A stretch of DNA of 64,000 bases from Phyllobacterium chamaecytisi (GCF_020164455.1 NZ_JAIQWW010000002.1:310001-374000), one strand, 5' to 3'. Shown: positions 1 to 11,095, numbered from the stretch's first letter. Notes: generated by a model not told the origin, from the letters alone. Numbers and translations are program-made.

Positions 1-1414
1 GATCGACGGGCCGACCTCTCTTTCGACATCGATGGATCAGTTGATGCGGTTCGAGGCGGCGGGTTTCGATGTCCAGGAGATCGACGGCCACGACTACGAA
101 GAAATCGCCGACGCCATCGCCCGCGCCAGGTCTTCTGACCAGCCGTCGCTGATCTCGTGCCGAACCATCATTGGCAAGGGCGCGCCGAATCTGCAGGGAA
201 CCGAGAAGACCCATGGTGCGCCTCTGGGCGACAACGAAATCGCTGCAGTGCGTCAGGCAATCGACTGGCCGCATCAGCCATTCGAGGTTCCCGAAGAAAT
301 CATCGAGACCTGGCGCGACGTGGCCCGTCGTGGAGCCGACGAGCGGCGCGAATGGTGTGTACGAATGGGGGCATCACCGCATGGGGACGACCTCAGGCAG
401 GCCGTTCAGAAGCAGTTGCCGGCGAGCCTGTTTGAAGAGCTTGGCGCTTTCCGCCGCGAACATGTCGAGAAGTCTACCAAGGTCGCGACACGCAAGGCTT
501 CGGAAATGGTGCTTGGTGTGATCAACAATGCTACCGATCTGACGATTGGCGGTTCGGCTGACCTTACCCACTCAAACCTGACCGTTACGCCCGGAATGCG
601 CGACGTCACACCGCAAAGCTTTTCCGGCCGCTATATCCATTATGGCATCCGCGAACATGGCATGGCGGCGGCGATGAACGGCCTTGCCCTGCATGGCGGC
701 TTCATTCCCTATGGCGGCACGTTCCTGGCCTTCGCCGATTATGCGCGGGGTGCGATGCGTCTCTCGGCGCTGATGGGCCAGCAGGTCATCTACGTCATGA
801 CACACGACTCGATTGGTCTTGGTGAGGACGGTCCGACCCATCAGCCGATCGAACATCTGGCGATGCTACGGGCAACACCCGGCATAAACGTGTTCCGTCC
901 TGCCGACATCATCGAAACCGCCGAGTGCTGGGAGCTCGCGCTGAAATATTCCGACCGGCCGAGTGTTATCGTCCTGTCACGCCAGAATCTCGCGATGCTG
1001 CGTCACGTTCATGCGGAAGAAAACCGGTCCAGCCGCGGCGCCTATGTCCTGCGCGAAACAGGGGAACCGCGCGCAATCACGCTGATGGCGACTGGTTCGG
1101 AAGTCGAAATTGCCTGCACCGCCGCCGACATGCTGCGCGGTCAGTACAAGATCCCGGCAGCCGTTGTCTCGATGCCGTCCTGGGAGTTGTTCGAAGCGCA
1201 AACCCCGGCCTATCGCCGCTCGGTTCTGGCGGCGGCGCCCCGCATCGGTATCGAAGCCGCCGCCCGCTTGGGCTGGGATCGCTGGATCGGTGAAAAGGGT
1301 GCCTTCATCGGCATGCAGGGCTTTGGCGCCAGTGCCCCGGCGCCGGATCTCTACCGTCACTTCAATATCACGCCTGAAAACATCGTCGCCACAGCGCGCA
1401 AGCTCATCAACTGA
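1..1414 (+). CDS. cbbT: Transketolase, 5'-truncated by the window edge
   Basis: Thiamine-diphosphate transketolase of the Calvin and pentose phosphate cycles. The reading frame is open from base 2 with no stop, and the first residues ([10 protein letters not shown]) match the middle of a transketolase, so the N-terminal cofactor domain lies outside the window. An ATG at base 32 is internal, not the start. The visible part holds the pyrimidine-binding domain, with [10 protein letters not shown], the catalytic-site segment [14 protein letters not shown] and the [16 protein letters not shown] stretch, followed by the C-terminal domain. It lies 19 bases upstream of cbbA in a cbb operon, which supports the Calvin-cycle form. 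Family certain; assignment as cbbT rests on context. Confidence 0.95.
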   Translation, partial: IDGPTSLSTSMDQLMRFEAAGFDVQEIDGHDYEEIADAIARARSSDQPSLISCRTIIGKGAPNLQGTEKTHGAPLGDNEIAAVRQAIDWPHQPFEVPEEIIETWRDVARRGADERREWCVRMGASPHGDDLRQAVQKQLPASLFEELGAFRREHVEKSTKVATRKASEMVLGVINNATDLTIGGSADLTHSNLTVTPGMRDVTPQSFSGRYIHYGIREHGMAAAMNGLALHGGFIPYGGTFLAFADYARGAMRLSALMGQQVIYVMTHDSIGLGEDGPTHQPIEHLAMLRATPGINVFRPADIIETAECWELALKYSDRPSVIVLSRQNLAMLRHVHAEENRSSRGAYVLRETGEPRAITLMATGSEVEIACTAADMLRGQYKIPAAVVSMPSWELFEAQTPAYRRSVLAAAPRIGIEAAARLGWDRWIGEKGAFIGMQGFGASAPAPDLYRHFNITPENIVATARKLIN

Positions 1415-1433
1415 ACTGAAAGGAGTATTGATC

Positions 1434-2513
1434 ATGGCCCGGATTACCTTGCGACAATTGCTCGATCATGCTGCCGAGTATGGTTACGGCGTGCCCGCCT
1501 TCAACATCAACAATATGGAGCAGGGGCTTGCCGTGATGGAAGCTGCGGCAGCCTGCGATGCGCCGGTTATTCTGCAGGCGTCGCGCGGTGCCCGCTCCTA
1601 TGCCAAGGATTTGATGCTGGCGCGGATGATCGATGCGTTGGCGGATATCTATCCATCCATTCCGATCTGCATGCATCAGGATCACGGCAATGACGAGGCG
1701 ACTTGCCTGACCGCGGTTCGCCATGGCTTCACTTCGGTCATGATGGACGGCTCGCTCGAAGCCGATGCGGCAACGCCGGCCTCATACGAATACAATGTCG
1801 AGATCACGAAGCGGGTCGCCACCATCGCCCATTGGGTCGGCGTTTCGGTCGAAGGTGAGCTCGGCGTGCTTGGTTCGCTCGAAAGCGGTGAAGCCGAGGC
1901 TGAAGACGGTCATGGTGCGAGCGGAGTACTCAGTCATGACCAGCTCTTGACTGATCCGGATCAGGCAGTGGATTTCGTGCTGCGCACCAAGGTCGATGCG
2001 CTGGCCATCGCCTGCGGCACGTCGCACGGCGCCTACAAGTTCACCCGCGCACCCGATGGCGACATCCTGGCGATGGGAGTCATCGAGGAAATCCACCGCA
2101 AGCTGCCGGACACGCATCTCGTGATGCATGGCTCGTCGTCGGTGCCACAGCCCTTGCAGGACATCATCAACCGCTTCGGCGGCGAGATGCCACAAACCTA
2201 TGGGGTGCCGGTCGAGGAGATCGAGCGCGGCATCCGCCACGGTGTGCGCAAGGTCAATATCGATACGGACTGCCGCATGGCCATGAGCGGTCAGTTTCGC
2301 CGGATCGCCACGGAAAACCCGGCGGAGTTCGATCCACGCAAATTCCTCAAACCGGCCATGGATGCCATGCGCGATCTTTGCCGTGACCGCTTCGAGCGGT
2401 TCGGTACGGCGGGCAATGCATCGCGGATCAAGGTCATCGGGCTTGATGAAATGGCCAAACGCTACGCCGCCGGCAAACTCGATCCGCAAATCGCTGCAGC
2501 CAAGGCTGCTTGA
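1434..2513 (+). CDS. cbbA: Class II fructose-1,6-bisphosphate aldolase, Calvin-cycle type
   Basis: Zinc-dependent aldolase of 359 residues making fructose- and sedoheptulose-bisphosphate in the Calvin cycle. The start ATG follows AGGAG by eight bases, whereas the open frame continues upstream only inside cbbT. Visible signatures are [10 protein letters not shown] near residue 21, the catalytic Asp and zinc His in MHQDHGND (about 80-87), GELG near 140 and VMHGSSSVP near 228. The length fits the CbbA subtype. It lies between cbbT and cbbL, all on the same strand with short gaps, as in other proteobacterial cbb operons. Confidence 0.95.
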   Translation: MARITLRQLLDHAAEYGYGVPAFNINNMEQGLAVMEAAAACDAPVILQASRGARSYAKDLMLARMIDALADIYPSIPICMHQDHGNDEATCLTAVRHGFTSVMMDGSLEADAATPASYEYNVEITKRVATIAHWVGVSVEGELGVLGSLESGEAEAEDGHGASGVLSHDQLLTDPDQAVDFVLRTKVDALAIACGTSHGAYKFTRAPDGDILAMGVIEEIHRKLPDTHLVMHGSSSVPQPLQDIINRFGGEMPQTYGVPVEEIERGIRHGVRKVNIDTDCRMAMSGQFRRIATENPAEFDPRKFLKPAMDAMRDLCRDRFERFGTAGNASRIKVIGLDEMAKRYAAGKLDPQIAAAKAA

Positions 2514-4004
<1,491 letters not shown>

Positions 4005-4014
4005 GAGAAACGAC

Positions 4015-4434
4015 ATGCGTATCACTCAAGGAGCATTCTCGTTCCTGCCTGATCTGACCGACGAGCAGATCGCCAAGCAGGTGCAATATTGCATCGACAA
4101 TGGCTGGGCGGTCAGCCTCGAATTCACCGATGACCCGCACCCGCGCAACACTTATTGGGACATGTGGGGACATCCGATGTTCGACAACCCGGATGCGGCC
4201 GCCCTCATGATGGAGCTGAAGGAATGCCGCAAGGTCTATGGCGATTATTACATTCGCCTTGTCGCCTTCGACAACACCCACGGCTGGGAATCGGTCAAGC
4301 TGTCCTTCCTCGTCAACCGCCCGCCGGAAGAGCCAGGCTTCCACCTTGCTCGCCAGGAAGGCGAGGGCCGCGTGGTTCGCTACACGACGAGGTCCTACGC
4401 AACCGACAAGCCAGCGGGGCAGCGCTATGGCTGA
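4015..4434 (+). CDS. cbbS: RubisCO small subunit, red type
   Basis: Small chain of 139 residues starting [19 protein letters not shown], ten bases after the cbbL stop and preceded by AGGAGAAACGAC. Conserved features include the NPRNTYW-like segment ([15 protein letters not shown], about 44-58) and the long C-terminal extension past residue 110 that forms the red-type beta-hairpin. The reading frame upstream of this ATG runs inside cbbL and is a shadow. The last eight bases overlap the cbbX start, implying translational coupling. Confidence 0.97.
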   Translation: MRITQGAFSFLPDLTDEQIAKQVQYCIDNGWAVSLEFTDDPHPRNTYWDMWGHPMFDNPDAAALMMELKECRKVYGDYYIRLVAFDNTHGWESVKLSFLVNRPPEEPGFHLARQEGEGRVVRYTTRSYATDKPAGQRYG

Positions 4435-5365
4435 TGCCAGCATCACGCAACTCGAGGAGTCTCCCGTGGAGGTTCCGTCTGCCATCGACCTGCGCGCCGA
4501 ATATGTCGAATCCGGCGTCAAGGAGGTGCTGGACGAACTCGACCGCGACTTGATCGGCCTGAAGCCGGTAAAGCAGCGGATCAAGGAGACTGCAGCATTG
4601 CTGCTGGTTGAGCGGGCGCGCCGCCGCATGGGTCTCGCGCATGAAACGCCGACGTTGCACATGAGTTTCAGCGGCAACCCCGGAACCGGCAAGACCACGG
4701 TTGCAATGCGCATGGCGGACCTGTTGCATCGCCTCGGCTATATCCGCAAGGGCCATCTCGTCTCTGTGACGCGTGATGATCTGGTCGGGCAATATATCGG
4801 GCATACCGCCCCGAAGACCAAGGAGATCCTGAAGAAAGCCATGGGCGGCGTATTGTTCATTGACGAGGCCTATTATCTGCACCGCCAGGAGAACGAGCGC
4901 GACTACGGACAGGAAGCGATCGAGATACTATTGCAGGTGATGGAAAACCAGCGCGACGACCTCGTGGTGATTCTCGCGGGCTACGCCGATCGCATGGACA
5001 AGTTCTTCGAGAGCAATCCCGGTTTCCGTTCGCGCATCGCCCATCACATCGATTTTCCGGATTACAGCTCGGACGAGTTGCTGAGCATTTCCGAGACGAT
5101 GCTGTCGAAGCAGAACTATACGTTCGATGCGGAAGGCCGCGCCATCATGGCCGACTATATCGAACGGCGCCGCCAGCAGCCGCACTTTGCCAATGCCCGC
5201 TCCATTCGCAATGCGCTGGACAGGGCGAGACTGCGCCACGCCAACCGGCTGTTCGAGGCATCCAACGGGCCGACAGATGCGGCGGCGTTGTCAACGATTA
5301 CTGCGGACGATATCAGGGTCAGCCGGGTGTTTTCCGCATCGTCAGGAGAGGAGAAAACGCCATGA
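4427..5365 (+). CDS. cbbX: Red-type RubisCO activase CbbX (AAA+ ATPase)
   Basis: A 312-residue AAA+ protein that remodels inhibited red-type RubisCO by pulling on the large-subunit C terminus. Walker [10 protein letters not shown] lies at residues 83-91, Walker [10 protein letters not shown] at 142-150, and a pore-loop-like GQYIGHT at about 121-127. The ATG overlaps the last codons of cbbS (frame +1), which is the best start because the frame upstream of it is cbbS shadow. The gene ends in an ATGA overlap with cbbE. Its presence confirms that the RubisCO is the red type. Confidence 0.96.
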   Translation: MADASITQLEESPVEVPSAIDLRAEYVESGVKEVLDELDRDLIGLKPVKQRIKETAALLLVERARRRMGLAHETPTLHMSFSGNPGTGKTTVAMRMADLLHRLGYIRKGHLVSVTRDDLVGQYIGHTAPKTKEILKKAMGGVLFIDEAYYLHRQENERDYGQEAIEILLQVMENQRDDLVVILAGYADRMDKFFESNPGFRSRIAHHIDFPDYSSDELLSISETMLSKQNYTFDAEGRAIMADYIERRRQQPHFANARSIRNALDRARLRHANRLFEASNGPTDAAALSTITADDIRVSRVFSASSGEEKTP

Positions 5366-6051
5366 ACAGGAACGTACTCATTGCGCCGTCCGTGCTTTCC
5401 GCGGATTTTTCCCGGCTCGGCCAGGAAGTCGAAGACGTCATGGCAGCGGGTGCCGACTGGGTGCATCTCGACGTGATGGACGGGCATTTCGTTCCAAACA
5501 TCACGTTCGGGCCACAGATCATTAAATCCATCCGCAACCGGACGTCCGCGATATTCGATTGTCATCTGATGATCGCACCGACGGATGCTTATCTTGGCGC
5601 CTTTGCCGAGGCTGGCTGCGATTTCATCACGGTGCATGCGGAAGCTGGTCCGCATCTTGATCGCTCGCTGCAGGCCATTCGCAGTCTCGGCAAGAAGGCG
5701 GGTGTGTCACTCAACCCTTCGACTTCGGAGAGCGTCATCGAATATGTGCTTGACCGGCTCGATCTGGTGCTCTTGATGACGGTCAATCCGGGTTTCGGCG
5801 GACAGGCTTTCATCCCCTCGGTCGTCGACAAGGTACGGCGCGTGAAGGCGATGATCGGCAACCGCCCGATTCATATCGAAATCGACGGCGGCGTGACGCC
5901 CGAAACGGCACCGCTCGTTGCAGCGGCAGGAGCAAATGTGCTTGTCGCGGGCTCAGCGGTCTTCAAGGGAAACGGCAAGGCGGCCTATGCTGACAATATC
6001 GCTGCAATCCGTCATGCTGCCGATCATGCGAGGCACCGGGCGGCAGCTTGA
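5362..6051 (+). CDS. cbbE: Ribulose-phosphate 3-epimerase
   Basis: Epimerase of 229 residues interconverting ribulose 5-phosphate and xylulose 5-phosphate. TIM-barrel signatures are [12 protein letters not shown] (35-46), CHLMI near 67, [12 protein letters not shown] near 144 and EIDGGV near 174, which contain the metal-binding His/Asp residues. It overlaps cbbX by four bases (ATGA) and is preceded by a GGAGAGGAG ribosome site. Position as the last standard gene of the cbb cluster supports the name cbbE, but it could equally serve the pentose phosphate pathway. Confidence 0.94.
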   Translation: MNRNVLIAPSVLSADFSRLGQEVEDVMAAGADWVHLDVMDGHFVPNITFGPQIIKSIRNRTSAIFDCHLMIAPTDAYLGAFAEAGCDFITVHAEAGPHLDRSLQAIRSLGKKAGVSLNPSTSESVIEYVLDRLDLVLLMTVNPGFGGQAFIPSVVDKVRRVKAMIGNRPIHIEIDGGVTPETAPLVAAAGANVLVAGSAVFKGNGKAAYADNIAAIRHAADHARHRAAA

Positions 6052-6067
6052 GCGGAGGAGAGGACAA

Positions 6068-6625
6068 ATGGCGGCGATACCACCCCTTTGTGATTTTGGC
6101 TGGAAGGCCGTTGATGCGAACCTGATCGGCATCGATGGCCGGCAGCATTCCATTCTGGCACAGGCCGGCGACAAGGGGCTGGTCGTTGCTTTCATCTGCA
6201 ACCATTGTCCCTATGTGAAAGCCGTTATCCAGCGCATCGTCCGCGACGCCCGCGATCTCAAGGAATTCGGCATCGGCTTCGTCGCCATCAATGCCAATGA
6301 CGCAAGTGCCTATCCTGCCGATTCGTTTGAAAACATGAAGGTTTTTGCCCGCGAGAACGCGTTCCCGTTTCACTATCTGCATGATGCCGACCAGACGGTG
6401 GCGCGTACATACGGGGCCGTCTGCACGCCCGATTTCTTCGGGTTCAATGGCGCGGGTGGATTACAATATCGCGGACGCCTCGATGCATCGCGCAAGGAAG
6501 CGGCGGCGCCAGATATCCGCCGCGACCTGTTCGAAGCGATGAAGCAAGTTGCCGATACGGGGCAGGGGCCGCGCGAGCAGATCGCGTCGGTCGGCTGTTC
6601 AATCAAATGGCGTGAGATTGCCTGA
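6068..6625 (+). CDS. Thioredoxin-like / peroxiredoxin-like protein
   Basis: A 185-residue cytosolic protein with a thioredoxin fold of the PRX-like family. A redox-active CxxC is visible as CNHC at residues 44-47, followed by PYVK as in this family. No signal peptide is seen. The ATG has a strong GGAGGAGAGG ribosome site and lies 16 bases after cbbE, so it is probably on the same transcript. A role in redox control of Calvin enzymes or in peroxide detoxification is an inference from location only. A perfect hairpin follows the stop. Confidence 0.8.
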   Translation: MAAIPPLCDFGWKAVDANLIGIDGRQHSILAQAGDKGLVVAFICNHCPYVKAVIQRIVRDARDLKEFGIGFVAINANDASAYPADSFENMKVFARENAFPFHYLHDADQTVARTYGAVCTPDFFGFNGAGGLQYRGRLDASRKEAAAPDIRRDLFEAMKQVADTGQGPREQIASVGCSIKWREIA

Positions 6626-6638
6626 TAAAGGTAAGGCA

Positions 6639-6661
6639 CCGCCGGCCAGATCGGCCGGCGG
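6639..6661. terminator. Hairpin between convergent cbb operon and cytochrome c gene
   Basis: Perfect nine-base stem CCGCCGGCC / GGCCGGCGG with a five-base loop, 13 bases after the thioredoxin-like stop and just past the stop of the convergent cytochrome gene. There is no clear T run, so it is a likely but unproven bidirectional terminator. Confidence 0.6.
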
Positions 6662-6669
6662 CGATCCGG

Positions 6670-7056
6670 TTATTTGTATTGATTCAGATAGGCTTCAAGA
6701 TCAGTGATTTCCTTGTCGTCCTTCAGACCGGGAAAGGCCATTTTCGTGCCTTTGACCTTGGCCTTCGGATCGTGCAGATAATCACGAAGGCTGGCTGTGT
6801 CCCAGACAAGTCCGGCTGCGCCCGCCGCCTTCATTGCAGGTGAATAGCTAAAACCTGGATGGGTTCCCGCGGTTCTGCCCATCAATTTGTTCAACGATGG
6901 TCCGACCTTGTTCTTGTCGGTATCGGCCACATGACAGACTGCACATTTCTTGAAAACTGTTGCTCCTGCTGTGGCGTCGCCGGCGTCTTGGGCCCGGGCT
7001 CCGGCAACAGACAGAATCGCAACTGATAGTCCAATCAGAACGGTAGAATAACGCAT
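6670..7056 (-). CDS. Class I cytochrome c, periplasmic
   Basis: Small soluble cytochrome c of 128 residues, cytochrome c2-like. An N-terminal signal peptide ends near residue 22 (ARAQ), heme attaches at CAVCH (C38, C41, H42), and the likely axial methionine is M106 in GTKMAFPG. An AGGAG ribosome site precedes the ATG. It is monocistronic and convergent with the cbb operon. An electron-carrier role linking quinoprotein dehydrogenases to a terminal oxidase is plausible given the xoxF cluster nearby, but XoxF has its own cytochrome (xoxG) here. Confidence 0.88.
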   Translation of the reverse strand: MRYSTVLIGLSVAILSVAGARAQDAGDATAGATVFKKCAVCHVADTDKNKVGPSLNKLMGRTAGTHPGFSYSPAMKAAGAAGLVWDTASLRDYLHDPKAKVKGTKMAFPGLKDDKEITDLEAYLNQYK

Positions 7057-7385
7057 GGCATCTCCTCATTTCGCCAAGGGTGCCCTGGACGAAGACCGGC
7101 GCCAATTTTCCATGCATTGGCGCCCCCTGTTTTTAGAACACTTCCAGAAGGTACCTTCAGCGCCTGATAAGTCAATTGCTTGACCAGGATATAACGCCGC
7201 ATCTTCACGATCGTGTTTTCTCGGCCGGTTGCAATTGACGCCGAGAGATGACACCCGTAATTTGTGGCGAATATTTCTCATCGGGCACCTTGAGAAATCC
7301 GCACTACGACCTTCTGGCCCGTCAGGACTCCTGAGATTTCGGCGCAATGAGGGTAGGACGTGTCAGAGGATTGGGAGGTGCCTGT
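7057..7385. other. Gene-free divergent intergenic region
   Basis: About 330 bases between the reverse cytochrome c gene and the forward small-protein/ABC operon. No convincing gene is visible on either strand. It holds a nine-base-stem hairpin at 7098-7124 and a 12-base perfect palindrome GAAGGTACCTTC at 7147-7158. It must contain promoters for both flanking operons, but I cannot assign -35/-10 boxes with confidence. Confidence 0.6.
7098..7124. promoter_or_regulatory. Hairpin upstream of the cytochrome c gene
   Basis: Perfect inverted repeat GGCGCCAAT / ATTGGCGCC around a nine-base spacer, starting 42 bases upstream of the cytochrome c start. It may be a leader hairpin or an operator. It has a T-rich run on its right side on the plus strand, but no plus-strand gene precedes it, so a terminator role is less likely. 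Confidence 0.4.
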
Positions 7386-7595
7386 ATGGATGTTGTTGAT
7401 CTCGTTTTGACCATCTGTCTCATATCCAACCCGACGAGTTGTCGGGAGGAGCGCCTGCATTTTGAAAACAGGGGCGGCCTGAACAATTGCATGTTCCTCG
7501 CGCCGACAGAAATTGCAAAATGGTCCGGGGAACATCCAAAGCTCAAGGTCGTTCGGTGGAAATGCGATTATCCGTCAAAGGACCTCGAGCTCTAG
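7386..7595 (+). CDS. Small conserved cysteine-containing protein, first gene of the ABC operon
   Basis: A 69-residue protein beginning MDVVDLVLTICLIS and ending DYPSKDLEL. Four cysteines (about residues 11, 18, 34 and 59) and a WSGEHPKLKVVRWKC segment look like a family of short uncharacterised proteins I recall from Rhizobiales. The ATG at 7386 has GGGAGG seven bases upstream, better than the in-frame ATG at 7347. It ends 23 bases before the GTG of the substrate-binding protein. It has no clear signal peptide. Function unknown. Confidence 0.72.
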   Translation: MDVVDLVLTICLISNPTSCREERLHFENRGGLNNCMFLAPTEIAKWSGEHPKLKVVRWKCDYPSKDLEL

Positions 7596-7618
7596 GTCGA
7601 TCCGTCTGGGAGGACATC

Positions 7619-8602
7619 GTGGCAGGACTACATCAACGCCTTTTCCGCTTCTGTATCTTGCTCGCGCTCGCTCTTGGTTTTGGCACGCAGGCAAGCCCGG
7701 CTGCTGAAACGGTCCGTGTTGGCGTCCTGAAATTCGGGACTGTCAATTGGGAGCTGGACACGATCAAGCAGCACAAGCTCGACGAAAAATATGGCGTGAA
7801 TGTCGATGTCCGCTTCTTCGCCAGTGAAGATGCAACCAATGTCGCCATGATGGCCGGGGATGTTGATATCATTGTCACGGACTGGCTCTGGGTGTCGCGG
7901 CAGCGCGCGTCGGGCGAAGACCTGACCTTCGTGCCGTATTCCAGTTCAGTCGGCGCTTTGATGGTTCCCGATGGCTCGCCAATCAAAAGTCTGGCGGATC
8001 TCAAGGGCAAGAAGATCGGAGTGGCAGGCGGGCCGCTGGACAAGAGCTGGCTGCTCATACAGGGCTATGCCAAGCATAAGTTCTCACTCGATCTGCCGGC
8101 GCAAAGCGAAATTGTCTACGGCACGCCGCCGCTGCTTGCCGAAAAGGCGCAGCAAGGCGAACTGGATGCCGTGCTGAACTTCTGGAATTTTTGCGCAAGG
8201 CTTGAAGCAAACGGGTTCCATCGCCTGGTCAGTACCAGCGATGCTGCAAAGGCGCTCGGCGCCACAGGTGACGTGTCGGCTATCGGTTACATCTTTCACG
8301 ACAAATGGGCCGATGCCCATCCGGACGCAATAGCAGGTTTCGTCAAGGCCAGTCGAGATGCGAAGGCTCTGCTCGGCAGTTCCGATGCGGAATGGCAACG
8401 TTTGGCGCCGGTGGTGAAAGCCGAAGGCCATGAACTGGATGTGCTGCGTGACCGGTATCGCGAAGGTGTTCCCGACCGGCCAATCGAGGACGAACAGGCC
8501 GATGCGACGAAGCTCTATGCTATCCTCGCCGATCTTGGCGGCGAACGGCTCGTCGGCCCCGGAAAAGCCTTGGCACCGGGCACATTCTGGAGGGCAGACT
8601 AA
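7619..8602 (+). CDS. ABC transporter substrate-binding protein (NitT/TauT/SsuA type)
   Basis: Periplasmic binding protein of 327 residues with a signal peptide (LFRFCILLALALGFG, cleavage near ASPA). The fold is of the NMT1/THI5-SsuA type: VRVGVLKFGTVNWELDTIKQ, then a DVDIIVTDWLWVSRQR segment. I chose the GTG at 7619 because GGGAGG lies five bases upstream and the signal peptide begins right after it; upstream ATGs lie in the small-protein gene and lack signals. It heads an ABC trio (permease and ATPase follow) upstream of PQQ-relay genes. The substrate cannot be read from sequence; sulfonate, nitrate or a metal chelate are possibilities. Confidence 0.85.
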   Translation: MAGLHQRLFRFCILLALALGFGTQASPAAETVRVGVLKFGTVNWELDTIKQHKLDEKYGVNVDVRFFASEDATNVAMMAGDVDIIVTDWLWVSRQRASGEDLTFVPYSSSVGALMVPDGSPIKSLADLKGKKIGVAGGPLDKSWLLIQGYAKHKFSLDLPAQSEIVYGTPPLLAEKAQQGELDAVLNFWNFCARLEANGFHRLVSTSDAAKALGATGDVSAIGYIFHDKWADAHPDAIAGFVKASRDAKALLGSSDAEWQRLAPVVKAEGHELDVLRDRYREGVPDRPIEDEQADATKLYAILADLGGERLVGPGKALAPGTFWRAD

Positions 8603-9421
8603 TTGGCTCTTGCATCTAGCGAACAGCAGCAAACGGGCAAGCTTGTTTCCACCGCGGCTTCGAAGTGGCAGTGGAGCTCGCCACTTATGGTGTTGCTGTC
8701 GTTTGGCGCGTTGGTCGTTGCATGGCATGTCGGGGCGACGATCTGGCCCAGCCGCTCGTTCCCGGCGCCTTTGCTGGTTCTGCAAACCTTCATCAGCGAA
8801 ACGGCAAGCGGCGATCTGCCCTATAATCTCGGCATCACTTTGTGCCGCGTCGCCGCCTCCTTCGTTCTGGCGATGCTTATCGGCTCGGTCATCGGGGTCC
8901 TGCTTGGCAGCCATCGACGCGCAGACCAGTTCTTCAATCCGTGGGTCATTCTCTTCCTCAACATACCGGCACTGGTCATCATCGTCCTCGCCTATATCTG
9001 GTTCGGACTCAATGAAGCCGCAGCGATCGGCGCCGTAGCGCTCAACAAGATCCCGAATGTGGTCGTCACCATGCGCGAAGGAACGAGGGCGCTCGATCCG
9101 CGCTACGCGGAAATGGCGAAGGTGTACCGCTTCAATGCACTCGATCGCTTGCGGCATATACTGATCCCCCAGCTGCAGCCCTATATTGCCGCCGCGTCGC
9201 GTTCCGGTATTTCGCTGATCTGGAAAATTGTGCTCGTGGTCGAGCTGCTCGGCCGCTCCAACGGTGTTGGTTTTCAGATCAATCTGTTTTTTCAACTCTT
9301 CGATGTCGCGGCGATACTGGCCTATACACTGGCCTTTGTTGCCGTCATGCTCTTCATCGAACTCGTCGTGGTGCAACCGCTTGAACACACATCAACTCGC
9401 TGGCGTCGCAGCGCGGCTTAG
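8603..9421 (+). CDS. ABC transporter permease (NitT/TauT type)
   Basis: Inner-membrane permease of 272 residues of the binding-protein-dependent class, with about six membrane segments. The EAA-type loop is visible at about 170-190 (AEMAKVYRFNALDRLRHILIPQ). It starts at TTG directly after the stop of the binding protein, with GGAGGG eight bases upstream. It forms a transporter with the flanking binding protein and ATPase. Confidence 0.88.
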   Translation: MALASSEQQQTGKLVSTAASKWQWSSPLMVLLSFGALVVAWHVGATIWPSRSFPAPLLVLQTFISETASGDLPYNLGITLCRVAASFVLAMLIGSVIGVLLGSHRRADQFFNPWVILFLNIPALVIIVLAYIWFGLNEAAAIGAVALNKIPNVVVTMREGTRALDPRYAEMAKVYRFNALDRLRHILIPQLQPYIAAASRSGISLIWKIVLVVELLGRSNGVGFQINLFFQLFDVAAILAYTLAFVAVMLFIELVVVQPLEHTSTRWRRSAA

Positions 9422-10139
9422 GGTCAATATCGAAGAAAAATCGTTCCGCTCATCCAACGGTGGAACGATTGAGGTCCTGTGCGATCTGCGCTTCGAGGTC
9501 GAGCAGAACGAGTTCGCCTGTATCCTTGGACCGTCAGGTTGCGGGAAGACCACCACACTGCGCATTTTGCTTGGTCTCGATAGCGACTACCATGGGTCGA
9601 TCCAGTTGCCCGGATTGGCGGACGCGCGTATCGGGGCGGTGTTTCAGGAGCCGATGCTCCTGCCGTGGCGCACAGTCGAGCAGAATGTGCGGCTCGCCCT
9701 GCCCAAGCCCATGCGCGAGACGAACCTCGACATGCTGTTCAGCACGCTTGGCCTGTCGAAGATGCGCAATTTCTATCCGGCAGAGCTTTCGCTGGGGCTA
9801 GCACGCCGGGCGGCGATAGCGCGCGCGCTGGCGATCGAGCCGGATATACTTTTGCTTGATGAACCATTTGTCTCGCTGGATGAGTCCACAGCGCAGCAAC
9901 TCCGGCATATGCTGCTCTCCGTGTGGTCCGAGCGCCCGACAACCGCGTTGATGGTGACGCATAATTTGCAGGAGGCGATCATGCTCGCCGACCGTATCAT
10001 CGTGCTTTCCGAACGTCCCGCCCATGTGATCGGCACGTTCGATATCCGTCTGCCGCGCAATTATCGCAATCAGCAGGTGAAGGCTGATCTGTTGCGTTCG
10101 TTCAATGAAAAATTCGCTGGGGTGAGGAACCCACCATGA
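9381..10139 (+). CDS. ABC transporter ATP-binding protein with unusual signature motif
   Basis: ATPase of 252 residues for the SsuB/TauB-like transporter. Walker A GPSGCGKTT is at 50-58, Q-loop FQEP near 89, Walker B ILLLDEP near 156-162, and the switch His is H194. The ABC signature, normally LSGGQ/M, reads LSLGL at 136-140. No ATG lies near the beginning of the homologous region; TTG at 9381 is the nearest start and overlaps the permease by 41 bases, so the start is uncertain. It ends in an ATGA overlap with the next gene. Confidence 0.85.
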   Translation: MNTHQLAGVAARLRVNIEEKSFRSSNGGTIEVLCDLRFEVEQNEFACILGPSGCGKTTTLRILLGLDSDYHGSIQLPGLADARIGAVFQEPMLLPWRTVEQNVRLALPKPMRETNLDMLFSTLGLSKMRNFYPAELSLGLARRAAIARALAIEPDILLLDEPFVSLDESTAQQLRHMLLSVWSERPTTALMVTHNLQEAIMLADRIIVLSERPAHVIGTFDIRLPRNYRNQQVKADLLRSFNEKFAGVRNPP

Positions 10140-11095
10140 GCGAGCCGACTCGGCGCAGCGTTCTTAAAACTGGCGTCTTTTTCGCCTGTTGCGGCATTTC
10201 GCATGTCCGTCTGGCGCGGGCGCAATCGAGCTCGGTCGAGGCTTTGCCTGTCAAGGAGATTGCCGGCGGGATATTTGCCTTTGCGGGCAGGCCGGAGATG
10301 ATGACCGCGAAGAACGAGGGCGAGATCTGCAATGTCAGCTTCATCATCGGCGACGAAGCGGTCGCCGTGATCGACAGCGGCGGCAGTGTTGCCGAGGGGA
10401 GGGAACTCCTCGCCGCCATTCGCGCCAGGACGGATAAGCCGATCCGCTATCTGATCAATACGCATATGCATCCCGATCATATTTTTGGCAACGCCGCGTT
10501 CGGAGATACAGGAGCGATTGTTGTCGGGCATCACAATCTGCCGCGCGCTCTGACCGCCCGCGGGGATTACTATCTGCAGAGCTATCGCGACGCCATGGGC
10601 AGTGAGCTGATGGCCGACATCAGGATTATCCCGCCGACGAAGCTCATCACCGGCGAGGAGCAGCTCGATCTCGGTAACCGCAAACTTACATTGAAAGCAT
10701 GGAAACCTGCTCATACGGACAACGATCTTACAATTTTCGACGAACAGTCGGGCACATTCTTCACCGGGGATCTGTGTTTCATCGAGCATCTTCCGACGAT
10801 GGATGGATCGTTGCTTGGCTGGATCGCACAGCTGGAGGAACTGAAAGGTATCCAGGCAAAATTCGCAGTACCGGGACATGGTCCCGTTCCGTCGGCGTGG
10901 CCGCAGGCGCTTGAGCAGGAGCAGCACTATTTCGATACGCTGGCCCGCGATATTCGCAAGGCGATCGCCGATGGCGTGCCTATGGCGGACGCGGTCAAGA
11001 CAGCGGCGGAAAGCGAACGGAACAACTGGCGTCTCTTCGACGAATATAATGTGCGCAACGCCACGGCCGCCTTTGCCGAGCTCGAATGGGAATGA
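10136..11095 (+). CDS. Quinoprotein-relay-type zinc metallohydrolase (MBL fold, SoxH-like)
   Basis: Metallo-beta-lactamase fold protein of 319 residues with a probable Tat signal (TRRSVLKTG near residues 5-13). The zinc motif is HMHPDH: NTHMHPDHIFGN places ligands at H110, H112, D114 and H115; later ligands are in PAHTDND, FTGDLC and VPGHGP. It matches the SoxH-related family found beside PQQ dehydrogenases (quinoprotein relay system metallohydrolase). It overlaps the ABC ATPase by four bases and is followed by a SoxYZ-like carrier, a pairing known from other methylotrophs. Its substrate is unknown; a thiol-bound sulfur or acyl intermediate on the carrier is an inference. Confidence 0.85.
   Translation: MSEPTRRSVLKTGVFFACCGISHVRLARAQSSSVEALPVKEIAGGIFAFAGRPEMMTAKNEGEICNVSFIIGDEAVAVIDSGGSVAEGRELLAAIRARTDKPIRYLINTHMHPDHIFGNAAFGDTGAIVVGHHNLPRALTARGDYYLQSYRDAMGSELMADIRIIPPTKLITGEEQLDLGNRKLTLKAWKPAHTDNDLTIFDEQSGTFFTGDLCFIEHLPTMDGSLLGWIAQLEELKGIQAKFAVPGHGPVPSAWPQALEQEQHYFDTLARDIRKAIADGVPMADAVKTAAESERNNWRLFDEYNVRNATAAFAELEWE

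Noticed and set aside
7278-7546. Reverse open frames over the small cysteine gene
   Set aside because: They are antisense to the small gene with its strong ribosome site and show no conserved features.
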